A DNA stretch of 64,000 nucleotides from Tipula vernalis (lineage: Eukaryota > Arthropoda > Insecta > Diptera > Tipulidae), in NCBI GenBank assembly GCA_958295665.1, contig OY282558.1, forward strand, positions 460,014,995 through 460,078,994, read 5' to 3'. The first letter of the stretch is position 1, and every line of letters starts with the position of its first letter. The translations under genes and the position numbers were made by a program. Under the pieces are notes generated by a model that saw only the letters and a list, made by a program, of their open reading frames with translations, had not been told where the DNA came from and ran no database searches. Positions 51,283-63,227 of the stretch are shown here, in pieces.

Positions 51283-52792
51283 ATGTATTTTAAAGCAATT
51301 ACAGGTCCCTTGACCTATCATTTGAGGTATCAAGAACCGCAATCGGAGCCCAGTTGCAGATTTTGGGTTTTTACAGCTCTGAATCGGCTGAGCTATAGTA
51401 AGGTGATTTTCTTCGAATCGAATTTTCTACGAAATGTATTTAAAAGCAATTACAGGTCCCTTGACCTATCATTTGAGGTATCAAGAACCGCAATCGGAGC
51501 CCAGTTGCAGATTTTGGATTTTTACAGCTCTGAATCGGCTGAGCTATAGTAAGGTGATTTTCTTCGAATCGAATTTTCTACGAAATATATTTTAAAGCAA
51601 TTACAGGTCCCTTGACCTATCATTTGAGGTATCAAGAACCGCAATCGGAGCCCAGTTGCAGATTTTGGATTTTTACAGCTCTGAATCGGCTGAGCTATAG
51701 TAAGGTGATTTTCTTCGAATCGAATTTTCTACGAAATGTATTTAAAAGCAATTACAGGTCCCTTGACCTATCATTTGAGGTATCAAGAACAGCAATCGGA
51801 GCCCAATTGCAGATTTTGGATTTTTACAGCTCTGAATCGGCTGAGCTATAGTAAGGTGATTTTCTTCGAATCGAATTTTCTACGAAATGTATTTAAAAGC
51901 AATTACAGGTCCCTTAACTTATCATTTGAGGTATCAAGAACCGCAATCGGAGCCCAATTGCAGATTTTGGATTTTTACAGCTCTGAATCGGCTGAGCTAT
52001 AGTAAGGTGATTTTCTTCGAATCGAATTTTCTACGAAATGTATTTTAAAGCAATTACAGGTCCCTTGACCTATCATTTGAGGTATCAAGAACCGCAATCG
52101 GAGCCCAGTTGCAGATTTTGGGTTTTTACAGCTCTGAATCGGCTGAGCTATAGTAAGGTGATTTTCTTCGAATCGAATTTTCTACGAAATGTATTTAAAA
52201 GCAATTACAGGTCCCTTGACCTATCATTTGAGGTATCAAGAACCGCAATCGGAGCCCAGTTGCAGATTTTGGATTTTTACAGCTCTGAATCGGCTGAGCT
52301 ATAGTAAGGTGATTTTCTTCGAATCGAATTTTCTACGAAATATATTTTAAAGCAATTACAGGTCCCTTGACCTATCATTTGAGGTATCAAGAACCGCAAT
52401 CGGAGCCCAGTTGCAGATTTTGGATTTTTACAGCTCTGAATCGGCTGAGCTATAGTAAGGTGATTTTCTTCGAATCGAATTTTCTACGAAATGTATTTAA
52501 AAGCAATTACAGGTCCCTTGACCTATCATTTGAGGTATCAAGAACAGCAATCGGAGCCCAATTGCAGATTTTGGATTTTTACAGCTCTGAATCGGCTGAG
52601 CTATAGTAAGGTGATTTTCTTCGAATCGAATTTTCTACGAAATGTATTTAAAAGCAATTACAGGTCCCTTAACTTATCATTTGAGGTATCAAGAACCGCA
52701 ATCGGAGCCCAATTGCAGATTTTGGATTTTTACAGCTCTGAATCGGCTGAGCTATAGTAAGGTGATTTTCTTCGAATCGAATTTTCTACGAA
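51283..52792. repeat. Tandem pair of 5-monomer HORs (755 bp each)
   Basis: The units 51283-52037 and 52038-52792 share the monomer order TTTGGGTTTTT; ordinary; ATATATTTTAAAG head; GAACAGC; TTAACTT. The next 755 bp lose the GGG and TTAACTT markers but keep the ATATAT head (53095), suggesting decay or a different template. Confidence 0.87.
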
Positions 52793-54151
52793 ATGTATTT
52801 TAAAGCAATTACAGGTCCCTTGACCTATCATTTGAGGTATCAAGAACCGCAATCGGAGCCCAGTTGCAGATTTTGGATTTTTACAGCTCTGAATCGGCTG
52901 AGCTATAGTAAGGTGATTTTCTTCGAATCGAATTTTCTACGAAATGTATTTTAAAGCAATTACAGGTCCCTTGACCTATCATTTGAGGTATCAAGAACCG
53001 CAATCGGAGCCCAGTTGCAGATTTTGGATTTTTACAGCTCTGAATCGGCTGAGCTATAGTAAGGTGATTTTCTTCGAATCGAATTTTCTACGAAATATAT
53101 TTTAAAGCAATTACAGGTCCCTTGACCTATCATTTGAGGTATCAAGAACCGCAATCGGAGCCCAGTTGCAGATTTTGGATTTTTACAGCTCTGAATCGGC
53201 TGAGCTATAGTAAGGTGATTTTCTTCGAATCGAATTTTCTACGAAATGTATTTAAAAGCAATTACAGGTCCCTTGACCTATCATTTGAGGTATCAAGAAC
53301 CGCAATCGGAGCCCAGTTGCAGATTTTGGATTTTTACAGCTCTGAATCGGCTGAGCTATAGTAAGGTGATTTTCTTCGAATCGAATTTTCTACGAAATAT
53401 ATTTTAAAGCAATTACAGGTCCCTTGACCTATCATTTGAGGTATCAAGAACCGCAATCGGAGCCCAGTTGCAGATTTTGGATTTTTACAGCTCTGAATCG
53501 GCTGAGCTATAGTAAGGTGATTTTCTTCGAATCGAATTTTCTACGAAATGTATTTAAAAGCAATTACAGGTCCCTTGACCTATCATTTGAGGTATCAAGA
53601 ACCGCAATCGGAGCCCAATTGCAGATTTTGGATTTTTACAGCTCTGAATCGGCTGAGCTATAGTAAGGTGATTTTCTTCGAATCGAATTTTCTACGAAAT
53701 GTATTTTAAAGCAATTACAGGTCCCTTGACCTATCATTTGAGGTATCAAGAACCGCAATCGGAGCCCAGTTGCAGATTTTGGATTTTTACAGCTCTGAAT
53801 CGGCTGAGCTATAGTAAGGTGATTTTCTTCGAATCGAATTTTCTACGAAATATATTTTAAAGCAATTACAGGTCCCTTGACCTATCATTTGAGGTATCAA
53901 GAACCGCAATCGGAGCCCAGTTGCAGATTTTGGATTTTTACAGCTCTGAATCGGCTGAGCTATAGTAAGGTGATTTTCTTCGAATCGAATTTTCTACGAA
54001 ATGTATTTTAAAGCAATTACAGGTCCCTTGACCTATCATTTGAGGTATCAAGAACCGCAATCGGAGCCCAGTTGCAGATTTTGGATTTTTACAGCTCTGA
54101 ATCGGCTGAGCTATAGTAAGGTGATTTTCTTCGAATCGAATTTTCTACGAA

Positions 54152-54301
54152 ATGTATTTTAAAGCAATTACAGGTCCCTTAACCTATCATTTGAGGTATA
54201 AGAACCGCAATCGGAGCCCAGTTGCAGATTTTGGATTTTTACAGCTCTGAATCGGCTGAGCTATAGTAAGGTGATTTTCTTCGAATCGAATTTTCTACGA
54301 A
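54152..54301. repeat. 150-bp K monomer with the GTATAAG one-base deletion (third copy)
   Basis: GAGGTATCAAG reads GAGGTATAAG. Other copies are at 48868 and 61568. The distance from the 48868 copy is 5,284 bp (35 x 151 - 1). The following GCAGATATTGG monomer lies three monomers downstream here but four in the other two copies, so one monomer was gained or lost between these markers. Confidence 0.87.
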
Positions 54302-55950
54302 ATGTATTTAAAAGCAATTACAGGTCCCTTGACCTATCATTTGAGGTATCAAGAACCGCAATCGGAGCCCAGTTGCAGAGTTTGGATTTTTACAGCTCTG
54401 AATCGGCTGAGCTATAGTAAGGTGATTTTCTTCGAATCGAATTTTCTACGAAATGTATTTTAAAGCAATTACAGGTCCCTTGACCTATCATTTGAGGTAT
54501 CAAGAACCGCAATCGGAGCCCAGTTGCAGATTTTGGATTTTTACAGCTCTGAATCGGCTGAGCTATAGTAAGGTGATTTTCTTCGAATCGAATTTTCTAC
54601 GAAATGTATTTTAAAGCAATTACAGGTCCCTTAACCTATCATTTGAGGTATCAAGAACCGCAATCGGAGCCCAGTTGCAGATATTGGATTTTTACAGCTC
54701 TGAATCGGCTGAGCTATAGTAAGGTGATTTTCTTCGAATCGAATTTTCTACGAAATGTATTTTAAAGCAATTACAGGTCCCTTGACCTATCATTTGAGGT
54801 ATCAAGAACAGCAATCGGAGCCCAATTGCAGATTTTGGATTTTTACAGCTCTGAATCGGCTGAGCTATAGTAAGGTGATTTTCTTCGAATCGAATTTTCT
54901 ACGAAATGTATTTAAAAGCAATTACAGGTCCCTTGACCTATCATTTGAGGTATCAAGAACCGCAATCGGAGCCCAATTGCAGATTTTGGATTTTTACAGC
55001 TCTGAATCGGCTGAGCTATAGTAAGGTGATTTTCTTCGAATCGAATTTTCTACGAAATGTATTTAAAAGCAATTACAGGTCCCTTGACCTATCATTTGAG
55101 GTATCAAGAACCGCAATCGGAGCCCAGTTGCAGATTTTGGATTTTTACAGCTCTGAATCGGCTGAGCTATAGTAAGGTGATTTTCTTCGAATCGAATTTT
55201 CTACGAAATGTATTTAAAAGCAATTACAGGTCCCTTGACCTATCATTTGAGGTATCAAGAACCGCAATCGGAGCCCAGTTGCAGATTTTGGATTTTTACA
55301 GCTCTGAATCGGCTGAGCTATAGTAAGGTGATTTTCTTCGAATCGAATTTTCTACGAAATGTATTTTAAAGCAATTACAGGTCCCTTGACCTATCATTTG
55401 AGGTATCAAGAACCGCAATCGGAGCCCAGTTGCAGATTTTGGATTTTTACAGCTCTGAATCGGCTGAGCTATAGTAAGGTGATTTTCTTCGAATCGAATT
55501 TTCTACGAAATGTATTTAAAAGCAATTACAGGTCCCTTGACCTATCATTTGAGGTATCAAGAACCGCAATCGGAGCCCAATTGCAGATTTTGGATTTTTA
55601 CAGCTCTGAATCGGCTGAGCTATAGTAAGGTGATTTTCTTCGAATCGAATTTTCTACGAAATGTATTTTAAAGCAATTACAGGTCCCTTGACCTATCATT
55701 TGAGGTATCAAGAACCGCAATCGGAGCCCAGTTGCAGATTTTGGATTTTTACAGCTCTGAATCGGCTGAGCTATAGTAAGGTGATTTTCTTCGAATCGAA
55801 TTTTCTACGAAATGTATTTAAAAGCAATTACAGGTCCCTTGACCTATCATTTGAGGTATCAAGAACCGCAATCGGAGCCCAATTGCAGATTTTGGATTTT
55901 TACAGCTCTGAATCGGCTGAGCTATAGTAAGGTGATTTTCTTCGAATCGA

Positions 55951-56026
55951 ATTTTTTACAAAATCTATGGAATAGCAATTACAGGTCCCGTGACCTATCA
56001 TTTGAAGTATCAAGAACCGCAATCGG
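55951..56026. repeat. A/B-like relict tract inside the K array (copy 2)
   Basis: This tract is identical in its left part to the tract at 33911 (ATTTTTTACAAAATCTATGG, CCCGTGACC, TTTGAAGTATC) but switches to ordinary K sequence at GGAGCCCAGTTG, where copy 1 keeps GGAGCACAATTACAG. The 22,040-bp offset equals 146 x 151 minus the net six bases lost between the copies. This copy is therefore a duplicate that has recombined internally with a K monomer. Confidence 0.88.
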
Positions 56027-56717
56027 AGCCCAGTTGCAGATTTTGGATTTTTACAGCTCTGAATCGGCTGAGCTATAGTAAGGTGATTTTCTTCGAATCG
56101 AATTTTCTACGAAATGTATTTTAAAGCAATTACAGGTCCCTTGACCTATCATTTGAGGTATCAAGAACCGCAATCGGAGCCCAGTTGCAGATTTTGGATT
56201 TTTACAGCTCTGAATCGGCTGAGCTATAGTAAGGTGATTTTCTTCGAATCGAATTTTCTACGAAATGTATTTTAAAGCAATTACAGGTCCCTTGACCTAT
56301 CATTTGAGGTATCAAGAACCGCAATCGGAGCCCAATTGCAGATTTTGGATTTTTACAGCTCTGAATCGGCTGAGCTATAGTAAGGTGATTTTCTTCGAAT
56401 CGAATTTTCTACGAAATGTATTTAAAAGCAATTACAGGTCCCTTAACTTATCATTTGAGGTATCAAGAACCGCAATCGGAGCCCAATTGCAGATTTTGGA
56501 TTTTTACAGCTCTGAATCGGCTGAGCTATAGTAAGGTGATTTTCTTCGAATCGAATTTTCTACGAAATGTATTTAAAAGCAATTACAGGTCCCTTGACCT
56601 ATCATTTGAGGTATCAAGAACCGCAATCGGAGCCCAATTGCAGATTTTGGATTTTTACAGCTCTAAATCGGCTGAGCTATAGTAAGGTGATTTTCTTCGA
56701 ATCGAATTTTCTACGAA

Positions 56718-57339
56718 ATGTATTTTAAAGCAATTACAGGTCCCTTGACCTATCATTTGAGGTATCAAGAACCGCAATCGGAGCCCAGTTGCAGATTTTG
56801 GATTTTTACGCATCGGAGCCCTCTGAATCGGCTGAGCTATAGTAAGGTGATTTTCTTCGAATCGAATTTTCTACGAAATGTATTTTAAAGCAATTACAGG
56901 TCCCTTGACCTATCATTTGAGGTATCAAGAACCGCAATCGGAGCCCAGTTGCAGATTTTGGATTTTTACAGCTCTGAATCGGCTGAGCTATAGTAAGGTG
57001 ATTTTCTTCGAATCGAATTTTCTACGAAATGTATTTAAAAGCAATTACAGGTCCCTTGACCTATCATTTGAGGTATCAAGAACCGCAATCGGAGCCCAAT
57101 TGCAGATTTTGGATTTTTATAGCTCTGAATCGGCTGAGCTATAGTAAGGTGATTTTCTTCGAATCGAATTTTCTACGAAATGTATTTTAAAGCAATTACA
57201 GGTCCCTTGACCTATCATTTGAGGTATCAAGAACCGCAATCGGAGCCCAGTTGCAGATTTTGGATTTTTACGCATCGGAGCCCTCTGAATCGGCTGAGCT
57301 ATAGTAAGGTGATTTTCTTCGAATCGAATTTTCTACGAA
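56718..57339. repeat. Two 160-bp K monomers with a templated 9-bp insertion
   Basis: At 56810 and 57272 the normal TTTTTACAGCTCTGAATC reads TTTTTACGCATCGGAGCC then CTCTGAATC, a net gain of nine bases. The inserted GCATCGGAGCC closely matches the monomer's own upstream GCAATCGGAGCC, about 35-40 bases to the left, with one A missing. The two carriers lie 462 bp apart (two ordinary K monomers between), so a three-monomer unit was duplicated after the insertion. Confidence 0.92.
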
Positions 57340-60300
57340 ATGTATTTTAAAGCAATTACAGGTCCCTTGACCTATCATTTGAGGTATCAAGAACCGCAAT
57401 CGGAGCCCAGTTGCAGATTTTGGATTTTTACAGCTCTGAATCGGCTGAGCTATAGTAAGGTGATTTTCTTCGAATCGAATTTTCTACGAAATATATTTTA
57501 AAGCAATTACAGGTCCCTTGACCTATCATTTGAGGTATCAAGAACCGCAATCGGAGCCCAGTTGCAGATTTTGGATTTTTACAGCTCTGAATCGGCTGAG
57601 CTATAGTAAGGTGATTTTCTTCGAATCGAATTTTCTACGAAATGTATTTTAAAGCAATTACAGGTCCCTTGACCTATCATTTGAGGTATCAAGAACCGCA
57701 ATCGGAGCCCAATTGCAGATTTTGGATTTTTACGGCTCTGAATCGGCTGAGCTATAGTAAGGTGATTTTCTTCGAATCGAATTTTCTACGAAATGTATTT
57801 AAAAGCAATTACAGGTCCCTTAACTTATCATTTGAGGTATCAAGAACCGCAATCGGAGCCCAATTGCAGATTTTGGATTTTTACAGCTCTGAATCGGCTG
57901 AGCTATAGTAAGGTGATTTTCTTCGAATCGAATTTTCTACGAAATGTATTTAAAAGCAATTACAGGTCCCTTGACCTATCATTTGAGGTATCAAGAACCG
58001 CAATCGGAGCCCAATTGCAGATTTTGGATTTTTACAGCTCTAAATCGGCTGAGCTATAGTAAGGTGATTTTCTTCGAATCGAATTTTCTACGAAATGTAT
58101 TTTAAAGCAATTACAGGTCCCTTAACCTATCATTTGAGGTATCAAGAACCGCAATCGGAGCCCAATTGCAGATTTTGGATTTTTACAGCTCTGAATCGGC
58201 TGAGCTATAGTAAGGTGATTTTCTTCGAATCGAATTTTTTACGAAATGTATTTAAAAGCAATTACAGGTCCCTTGACCTATCATTTGAGGTATCAAGAAC
58301 CGCAATCGGAGCCCAATTGCAGATTTTGGATTTTTACAGCTCTGAATCGGCTGAGCTATAGTAAGGTGATTTTCTTCGAATCGAATTTTCTACGAAATGT
58401 ATTTTAAAGCAATTACAGGTCCCTTGACCTATCATTTGAGGTATCAAGAACCGCAATCGGAGCCCAGTTGCAGATTTTGGATTTTTACAGCTCTGAATCG
58501 GCTGAGCTATAGTAAGGTGATTTTCTTCGAATCGAATTTTCTACGAAATGTATTTTAAAGCAATTACAGGTCCCTTGACCTATCATTTGAGGTATCAAGA
58601 ACCGCAATCGGAGCCCAGTTGCAGATTTTGGATTTTTACAGCTCTGAATCGGCTGAGCTATAGTAAGGTGATTTTCTTCGAATCGAATTTTCTACGAAAT
58701 ATATTTTAAAGCAATTACAGGTCCCTTGACCTATCATTTGAGGTATCAAGAACCGCAATCGGAGCCCAATTGCAGATTTTGGATTTTTACAGCTCTGAAT
58801 CGGCTGAGCTATAGTAAGGTGATTTTCTTCGAATCGAATTTTCTACGAAATGTATTTAAAAGCAATTACAGGTCCCTTGACCTATCATTTGAGGTATCAA
58901 GAACCGCAATCGGAGCCCAATTGCAGATTTTGGATTTTTACAGCTCTAAATCGGCTGAGCTATAGTAAGGTGATTTTCTTCGAATCGAATTTTCTACGAA
59001 ATGTATTTTAAAGCAATTACAGATCCCTTAACCTATCATTTGAGGTATCAAGAACCGCAATCGGAGCCCAGTTGCAGATTTTGGATTTTTACAGCTCTGA
59101 ATCGGCTGAGCTATAGTAAGGTGATTTTCTTCGAATCGAATTTTCTACGAAATGTATTTTAAAGCAATTACAGGTCCCTTGACCTATCATTTGAGGTATC
59201 AAGAACCGCAATCGGAGCCCAATTGCAGATTTTGGATTTTTACAGCTCTGAATCGGCTGAGCTATAGTAAGGTGATTTTCTTCGAATCGAATTTTCTACG
59301 AAATGTATTTTAAAGCAATTACAGGTCCCTTGACCTATCATTCGAGGTATCAAGAACCGCAATCGGAGCCCAATTGCAGATTTTGGATTTTTACAGCTCT
59401 GAATCGGCTGAGCTATAGTAAGGTGATTTTCTTCGAATCGAATTTTCTACGAAATGTATTTAAAAGCAATTACAGGTCCCTTGACCTATCATTTGAGGTA
59501 TCAAGAACAGCAATCGGAGCCCAATTGCAGATTTTGGATTTTTACAGCTCTGAATCGGCTGAGCTATAGTAAGGTGATTTTCTTCGAATCGAATTTTCTA
59601 CGAAATGTATTTAAAAGCAATTACAGGTCCCTTAACCTATCATTTGAGGTATCAAGAACCGCAATCTGAGCCCAAATGCAGATTTTGGATTTTTACAGCT
59701 CTGAATCGGCTGAGCTATAGTAAGGTGATTTTCTTCGAATCGAATTTTCTACGAAATGTATGGTAAAGCAATTACAGGTCCCTTAACCTATCATTTGAGG
59801 TATCAAGAACCGCAATCGGAGCCCAATTGCAGATTTTGGATTTTTACAGCTCTGAATCGGCTGAGCTATAGTAAGGTGATTTTCTTCGAATCGAATTTTC
59901 TACGAAATGTATTTAAAAGCAATTACAGGTCCCTTGACCTATCATTTGAGGTATCAAGAACCGCAATCGGAGCCCAATTGCAGATTTTGGATTTTTACAG
60001 CTCTGAATCGGCTGAGCTATAGTAAGGTGATTTTCTTCGAATCGAATTTTCTACGAAATGTATTTAAAAGCAATTACAGGTCCCTTGACCTATCATTTGA
60101 GGTATCAAGAACAGCAATCGGAGCCCAATTGCAGATTTTGGATTTTTACAGCTCTGAATCGGCTGAGCTATAGTAAGGTGATTTTCTTCGAATCGAATTT
60201 TCTACGAAATGTATTTAAAAGCAATTACAGGTCCCTTAACTTATCATTTGAGGTATCAAGAACCGCAATCGGAGCCCAATTGCAGATTTTGGATTTTTAC

Positions 60301-63076
60301 AGCTCTGAATCGGCTGAGCTATAGTAAGGTGATTTTCTTCGAATCGAATTTTCTACGAAATGTATTTTAAAGCAATTACAGGTCCCTTAACCTATCATTT
60401 GAGGTATCAAGAACCGCAATCGGAGCCCAATTGCAGATTTTGGATTTTTACAGCTCTGAATCGGCTGAGCTATAGTAAGGTGATTTTCTTCGAATCGAAT
60501 TTTCTACGAAATGTATTTAAAAGCAATTACAGGTCCATTGACCTATCATTTGAGGTATCAAGAACAGCAATCGGAGCCCAATTGCAGATTTTGGATTTTT
60601 ACAGCTCTGAATCGGCTGAGCTATAGTAAGGTGATTTTCTTCGAATCGAATTTTCTACGAAATGTATTTAAAAGCAATTACAGGTCCCTTGACCTATCAT
60701 TTGAGGTATCAAGAACAGCAATCGGAGCCCAATTGCAGATTTTGGATTTTTACAGCTCTGAATCGGCTGAGCTATAGTAAGGTGATTTTCTTCGAATCGA
60801 ATTTTCTACGAAATGTATTTAAAAGCAATTACAGGTCCCTTAACTTATCATTTGAGGTATCAAGAACCGCAATCGGAGCCCAATTGCAGATTTTGGATTT
60901 TTACAGCTCTGAATCGGCTGAGCTATAGTAAGGTGATTTTCTTCGAATCGAATTTTCTACGAAATGTATTTTAAAGCAATTACAGGTCCCTTGACCTATC
61001 ATTTGAGGTATCAAGAACCGCAATCGGAGCCCAGTTGCAGATTTTGGGTTTTTACAGCTCTGAATCGGCTGAGCTATAGTAAGGTGATTTTCTTCGAATC
61101 GAATTTTCTACGAAATGTATTTAAAAGCAATTACAGGTCCCTTGACCTATCATTTGAGGTATCAAGAACCGCAATCGGAGCCCAATTGCAGATTTTGGAT
61201 TTTTACAGCTCTGAATCGGCTGAGCTATAGTAAGGTGATTTTCTTCGAATCAAATTTTCTACGAAATGTATTTAAAAGCAATTACAGGTCCCTTGACCTA
61301 TCATTTGAGGTATCAAGAACCGCAATCGGAGCCCAGTTGCAGATTTTGGATTTTTACAGCTCTGAATCGGCTGAGCTATAGTAAGGTGATTTTCTTCGAA
61401 TCGAATTTTCTACGAAATGTATTTTAAAGCAATTACAGGTCCCTTGACCTATCATTTGAGGTATCAAGAACCGCAATCGGAGCCCAGTTGCAGATTTTGG
61501 ATTTTTACAGCTCTGAATCGGCTGAGCTATAGTAAGGTGATTTTCTTCGAATCGAATTTTCTACGAAATGTATTTTAAAGCAATTACAGGTCCCTTAACC
61601 TATCATTTGAGGTATAAGAACCGCAATCGGAGCCCAGTTGCAGATTTTGGATTTTTACAGCTCTGAATCGGCTGAGCTATAGTAAGGTGATTTTCTTCGA
61701 ATCGAATTTTCTACGAAATGTATTTAAAAGCAATTACAGGTCCCTTGACCTATCATTTGAGGTATCAAGAACCGCAATCGGAGCCCAGTTGCAGATTTTG
61801 GATTTTTACAGCTCTGAATCGGCTGAGCTATAGTAAGGTGATTTTCTTCGAATCGAATTTTCTACGAAATGTATTTAAAAGCAATTACAGGTCCCTTGAC
61901 CTATCATTTGAGGTATCAAGAACCGCAATCGGAGCCCAGTTGCAGATTTTGGATTTTTACAGCTCTGAATCGGCTGAGCTATAGTAAGGTGATTTTCTTC
62001 GAATCGAATTTTCTACGAAATGTATTTTAAAGCAATTACAGGTCCCTTGACCTATCATTTGAGGTATCAAGAACCGCAATCGGAGCCCAGTTGCAGATTT
62101 TGGATTTTTACAGCTCTGAATCGGCTGAGCTATAGTAAGGTGATTTTCTTCGAATCGAATTTTCTACGAAATGTATTTTAAAGCAATTACAGGTCCCTTA
62201 ACCTATCATTTGAGGTATCAAGAACCGCAATCGGAGCCCAGTTGCAGATATTGGATTTTTACAGCTCTGAATCGGCTGAGCTATAGTAAGGTGATTTTCT
62301 TCGAATCGAATTTTCTACGAAATGTATTTAAAAGCAATTACAGGTCCCTTGACCTATCATTTGAGGTATCAAGAACCGCAATCGGAGCCCAATTGCAGAT
62401 TTTGGATTTTTACAGCTCTGAATCGGCTGAGCTATAGTAAGGTGATTTTCTTCGAATCGAATTTTCTACGAAATGTATTTAAAAGCAATTACAGGTCCCT
62501 TGACCTATCATTTGAGGTATCAAGAACAGCAATCGGAGCCCAATTGCAGATTTTGGATTTTTACAGCTCTGAATCGGCTGAGCTATAGTAAGGTGATTTT
62601 CTTCGAATCGAATTTTCTACGAAATGTATTTAAAAGCAATTACAGGTCCCTTGACCTATCATTTGAGGTATCAAGAACCGCAATCGGAGCCCAGTTGCAG
62701 ATTTTGGATTTTTACAGCTCTGAATCGGCTGAGCTATAGTAAGGTGATTTTCTTCGAATCGAATTTTCTACGAAATGTATTTTAAAGCAATTACAGGTCC
62801 CTTGACCTATCATTTGAGGTATCAAGAACCGCAATCGGAGCCCAGTTGCAGATTTTGGATTTTTACAGCTCTGAATCGGCTGAGCTATAGTAAGGTGATT
62901 TTCTTCGAATCGAATTTTCTACGAAATGTATTTTAAAGCAATTACAGGTCCCTTGACCTATCATTTGAGGTATCAAGAACCGCAATCGGAGCCCAGTTGC
63001 AGATTTTGGATTTTTACAGCTCTGAATCGGCTGAGCTATAGTAAGGTGATTTTCTTCGAATCGAATTTTCTACGAA

Positions 63077-63227
63077 ATGTATTTTAAAGCAATTACAGGT
63101 CCCTTGACCTATCATTTGAGGTATCAAGAACCGCAATCGGAGCCCAGTTGCAGATTTTGGATTTTTACAGCTCTGAATCGGCTGAGCTATAGTAAGGTGA
63201 TTTTCTTCGAATCGAATTTTCTACGAA
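63077..63227. repeat. Reference 151-bp K monomer
   Basis: This is a representative domain 3 monomer. In order it contains the head ATGTATTTTAAAGC, the dyad AGGTCCCTTGACCT (63097-63110), the conserved body from about 63108 to 63205 (CTATCATTTGAGG, CCGCAATCGGAGCC, TTTTGGATTTTTACAG, CGGCTGAGCTATAGTAAGG), the 11-bp interrupted palindrome TTCGAATCGAA (63206-63216), and the tail ATTTTCTACGAA. By hand count it has 28 C, 31 G and six CpG. The length is close to a nucleosome core. Confidence 0.95.
63097..63110. other. Short dyad AGGTC-CCTT-GACCT, one per K or A monomer
   Basis: Five-base arms flank a four-base loop (CCTT in K, CCGT in A and many domain 2 K monomers). The dyad recurs once per monomer in most of the window. 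It is weakened in B (AAGTGCCGAGACC or AAGTCCCGAGACC) and broken in the domain 3 variants GGTCCCTTAACC and GGTCCCTTAACTT. Short dyads are common in satellites and have been proposed to matter at centromeres lacking CENP-B boxes. No function is shown by this sequence alone. Confidence 0.55.

Noticed and set aside
63206..63222. CENP-B box
   Set aside because: The TTCG in CTTCGAATCGAATTTTC is not followed by the required A and CGGG positions of the known box, and the reverse strand does not fit either.
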